Part shown: piece after piece, positions 62,974 through 64,000 of the stretch
How the letters are laid out: every line of letters starts with the position of its first letter
How positions within the stretch are numbered: position 1 is the first letter of the stretch
NCBI RefSeq assembly: GCF_008330945.1
Contig: NZ_CP043488.1
Coordinates: forward strand, 1,896,501 to 1,960,500
Length of the DNA: 64,000 bases
Reading direction: 5' to 3'
Origin: Labrys sp. KNU-23
Lineage (GTDB): Bacteria; Pseudomonadota; Alphaproteobacteria; Rhizobiales; Labraceae
Notes under the pieces: model-generated
The model's database searches: none
The model's input: only the letters and a program-made list of their open reading frames with translations
Told to the model about the DNA's origin: nothing
Translations under genes and position numbers: made by a program

Positions 62974-64000
62974 TCAATGCTTCTTGGTTTTGGCAAAGGC
63001 CTTCATTGCCTCGACCGATTTTTCGGCAGCTTCCGCCAGGGTCTCGGCCACGATCACCTTCTCGCCGGATTCGGCGAGGATGCGCCGACCCTCTTCGACA
63101 TTGGTACCAGCCAGGCGCACCACGAGCGGCACGTTCACGCCGACCTCACGCATCGCCTTCACAACGCCTTCGGCCACCCAGTCGCAACGATTGATGCCGG
63201 CGAAAATGTTGACCAGGATGGTCTCGACATTCTTGTCGGCCAGCACGGCGCGGAAGGCCTTGGCGACACGCTCGGGCGAGGCGCCGCCGCCGATGTCGAG
63301 GAAATTCGCCGGCTCGCCGCCCGCGATCTTGATCATGTCCATCGTCGCCATGGCCAGGCCTGCACCGTTGATGATGCAGCCGATATTGCCGTCGAGCCCG
63401 ACATAAGACAGGCCGCGGTCGGAGGCGAAGGTCTCGCGCGGGTCTTCCTGCGACTTGTCGCGCAGTTCCGAAATCTCGGCGCGGCGGAACAGGGCATTCT
63501 CGTCGAAGGACATCTTGGCGTCGAGGGCGATGAGATGCCCGTCGCGGGTGACGACCAGAGGGTTGATCTCCAGCATGGAGGCGTCGTAGTCGCGGAAGAC
63601 GCGATAGCAACCGAGCAGCGTATCCACCGCCTTGCCGATCAAATTGTTCTCCAGCCCGAGGCCGAAGGCGATCTCGCGGGCCTGGAACTGCTGCATGCCC
63701 GCACCGGGATCGACGATGGCGCGAATGATGGAGTCAGGCTGCTTTTCGGCGATTTCCTCGATCTCCATGCCGCCGGAAGCGGACGCCACGATCATCACGC
63801 GCTCGGATTTGCGGTCGAGCACGATGCCGAGATAGAGCTCCTGGCGGATATCGACGGTTTCCTCGACATAGAGGCGCGAGACGAGCTTGCCCTTAGGCCC
63901 GGTCTGATGGGTAACCAGCTTGCGGCCGAGCATGGCTTCCGCCGCATCCGACACCTCACTGTCCGACTTGCAGATGCGGATGCCGCCGGCCTTGCCGCGG
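62974..64000 (-). CDS. mtkA: malate-CoA ligase (malate thiokinase) subunit beta, 5' end beyond window
   Basis: Partial gene, 342 codons visible; the reading frame stays open to the window edge and lacks its start. ATP-grasp beta subunit: GRGKAGGI at the left, [43 protein letters not shown], and the C-terminal flavodoxin-like part with [13 protein letters not shown] and [16 protein letters not shown]. It pairs with MtkB. It is presumably preceded by other serine-cycle genes outside the window. Confidence 0.87.
   Translation of the reverse strand, partial: RGKAGGIRICKSDSEVSDAAEAMLGRKLVTHQTGPKGKLVSRLYVEETVDIRQELYLGIVLDRKSERVMIVASASGGMEIEEIAEKQPDSIIRAIVDPGAGMQQFQAREIAFGLGLENNLIGKAVDTLLGCYRVFRDYDASMLEINPLVVTRDGHLIALDAKMSFDENALFRRAEISELRDKSQEDPRETFASDRGLSYVGLDGNIGCIINGAGLAMATMDMIKIAGGEPANFLDIGGGASPERVAKAFRAVLADKNVETILVNIFAGINRCDWVAEGVVKAMREVGVNVPLVVRLAGTNVEEGRRILAESGEKVIVAETLAEAAEKSVEAMKAFAKTKKH

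Overview
The window is a GC-rich chromosomal segment from an alphaproteobacterium, most likely a Hyphomicrobiales (Rhizobiales) soil or plant-associated heterotroph. The evidence is the mix of gene families (SmoEFGK-type polyol transporter, polyamine-type ABC systems, MtkA/MtkB malate-CoA ligase of the serine cycle, OpgC, MocR regulators) and abundant palindromic intergenic repeats of rhizobial style. A genus cannot be fixed from sequence reading alone. I see no rRNA, tRNA, CRISPR array, phage or complete insertion sequence.

Layout. 0.1-6.8 kb: SorC-type regulator, a polyol ABC importer and an SDR polyol dehydrogenase, closed by a terminator. 6.9-10.1 kb: mannose-1-phosphate guanylyltransferase and a HerA-like ATPase. 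10.2-17.3 kb: a sugar or sugar-acid catabolic locus with a five-gene operon (KDPG aldolase, AroE-like dehydrogenase, 2-hydroxyacid dehydrogenase, UlaG-like hydrolase, RpiR regulator) divergent from an FGGY kinase and an SDR; three related operator-like palindromes lie between them. 17.3-20.8 kb: a caspase-fold protein that has lost its catalytic dyad and carries a long Pro/Gly/Gln tail, then a small exported protein. 20.8-25.0 kb: MarR-EmrA-EmrB drug efflux and a LuxR regulator. 25.0-31.2 kb: PotF-like binding protein, agmatine deiminase, GH15 and GH3 glycosidases. 31.3-36.4 kb: orphan RES-domain protein, DoxX, a DUF4118-OpgC fusion, an esterase and an SDR. 36.8-41.3 kb: RND efflux pump. 41.4-44.6 kb: a visibly AT-richer stretch with a FemAB/GNAT-like protein, a possible structured RNA, a sulfotransferase and a small lipoprotein. 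45-47.2 kb: exported chorismate mutase and an amidase. 47.4-58.9 kb: a PotABCD-type importer with two binding proteins, aldehyde dehydrogenase, enolase-superfamily enzyme, MocR regulator and GMC oxidoreductase. 59.3-64 kb: 44-residue membrane protein, a response regulator lacking the phosphoacceptor Asp, a hydroxypyruvate/glyoxylate reductase-like enzyme, and mtkB-mtkA (mtkA cut by the window end).

Three threads connect the genes. First, catabolic modules pair a dedicated importer, a dehydrogenase and a local regulator. Second, regulatory DNA can be read: RpiR-type palindromes at 14.66-14.77 kb, and a 17-bp motif shared by the promoters of the enolase operon (55.5 kb) and the second ABC operon (52.7 kb), which suggests one regulator controls both. 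Third, at least ten copies of a two-hairpin intergenic repeat family are spread through the window. Several abut genes so closely that the repeat edge supplies a stop codon (31370-31372, 60890-60892) or touches a ribosome-binding site (58934-58937).
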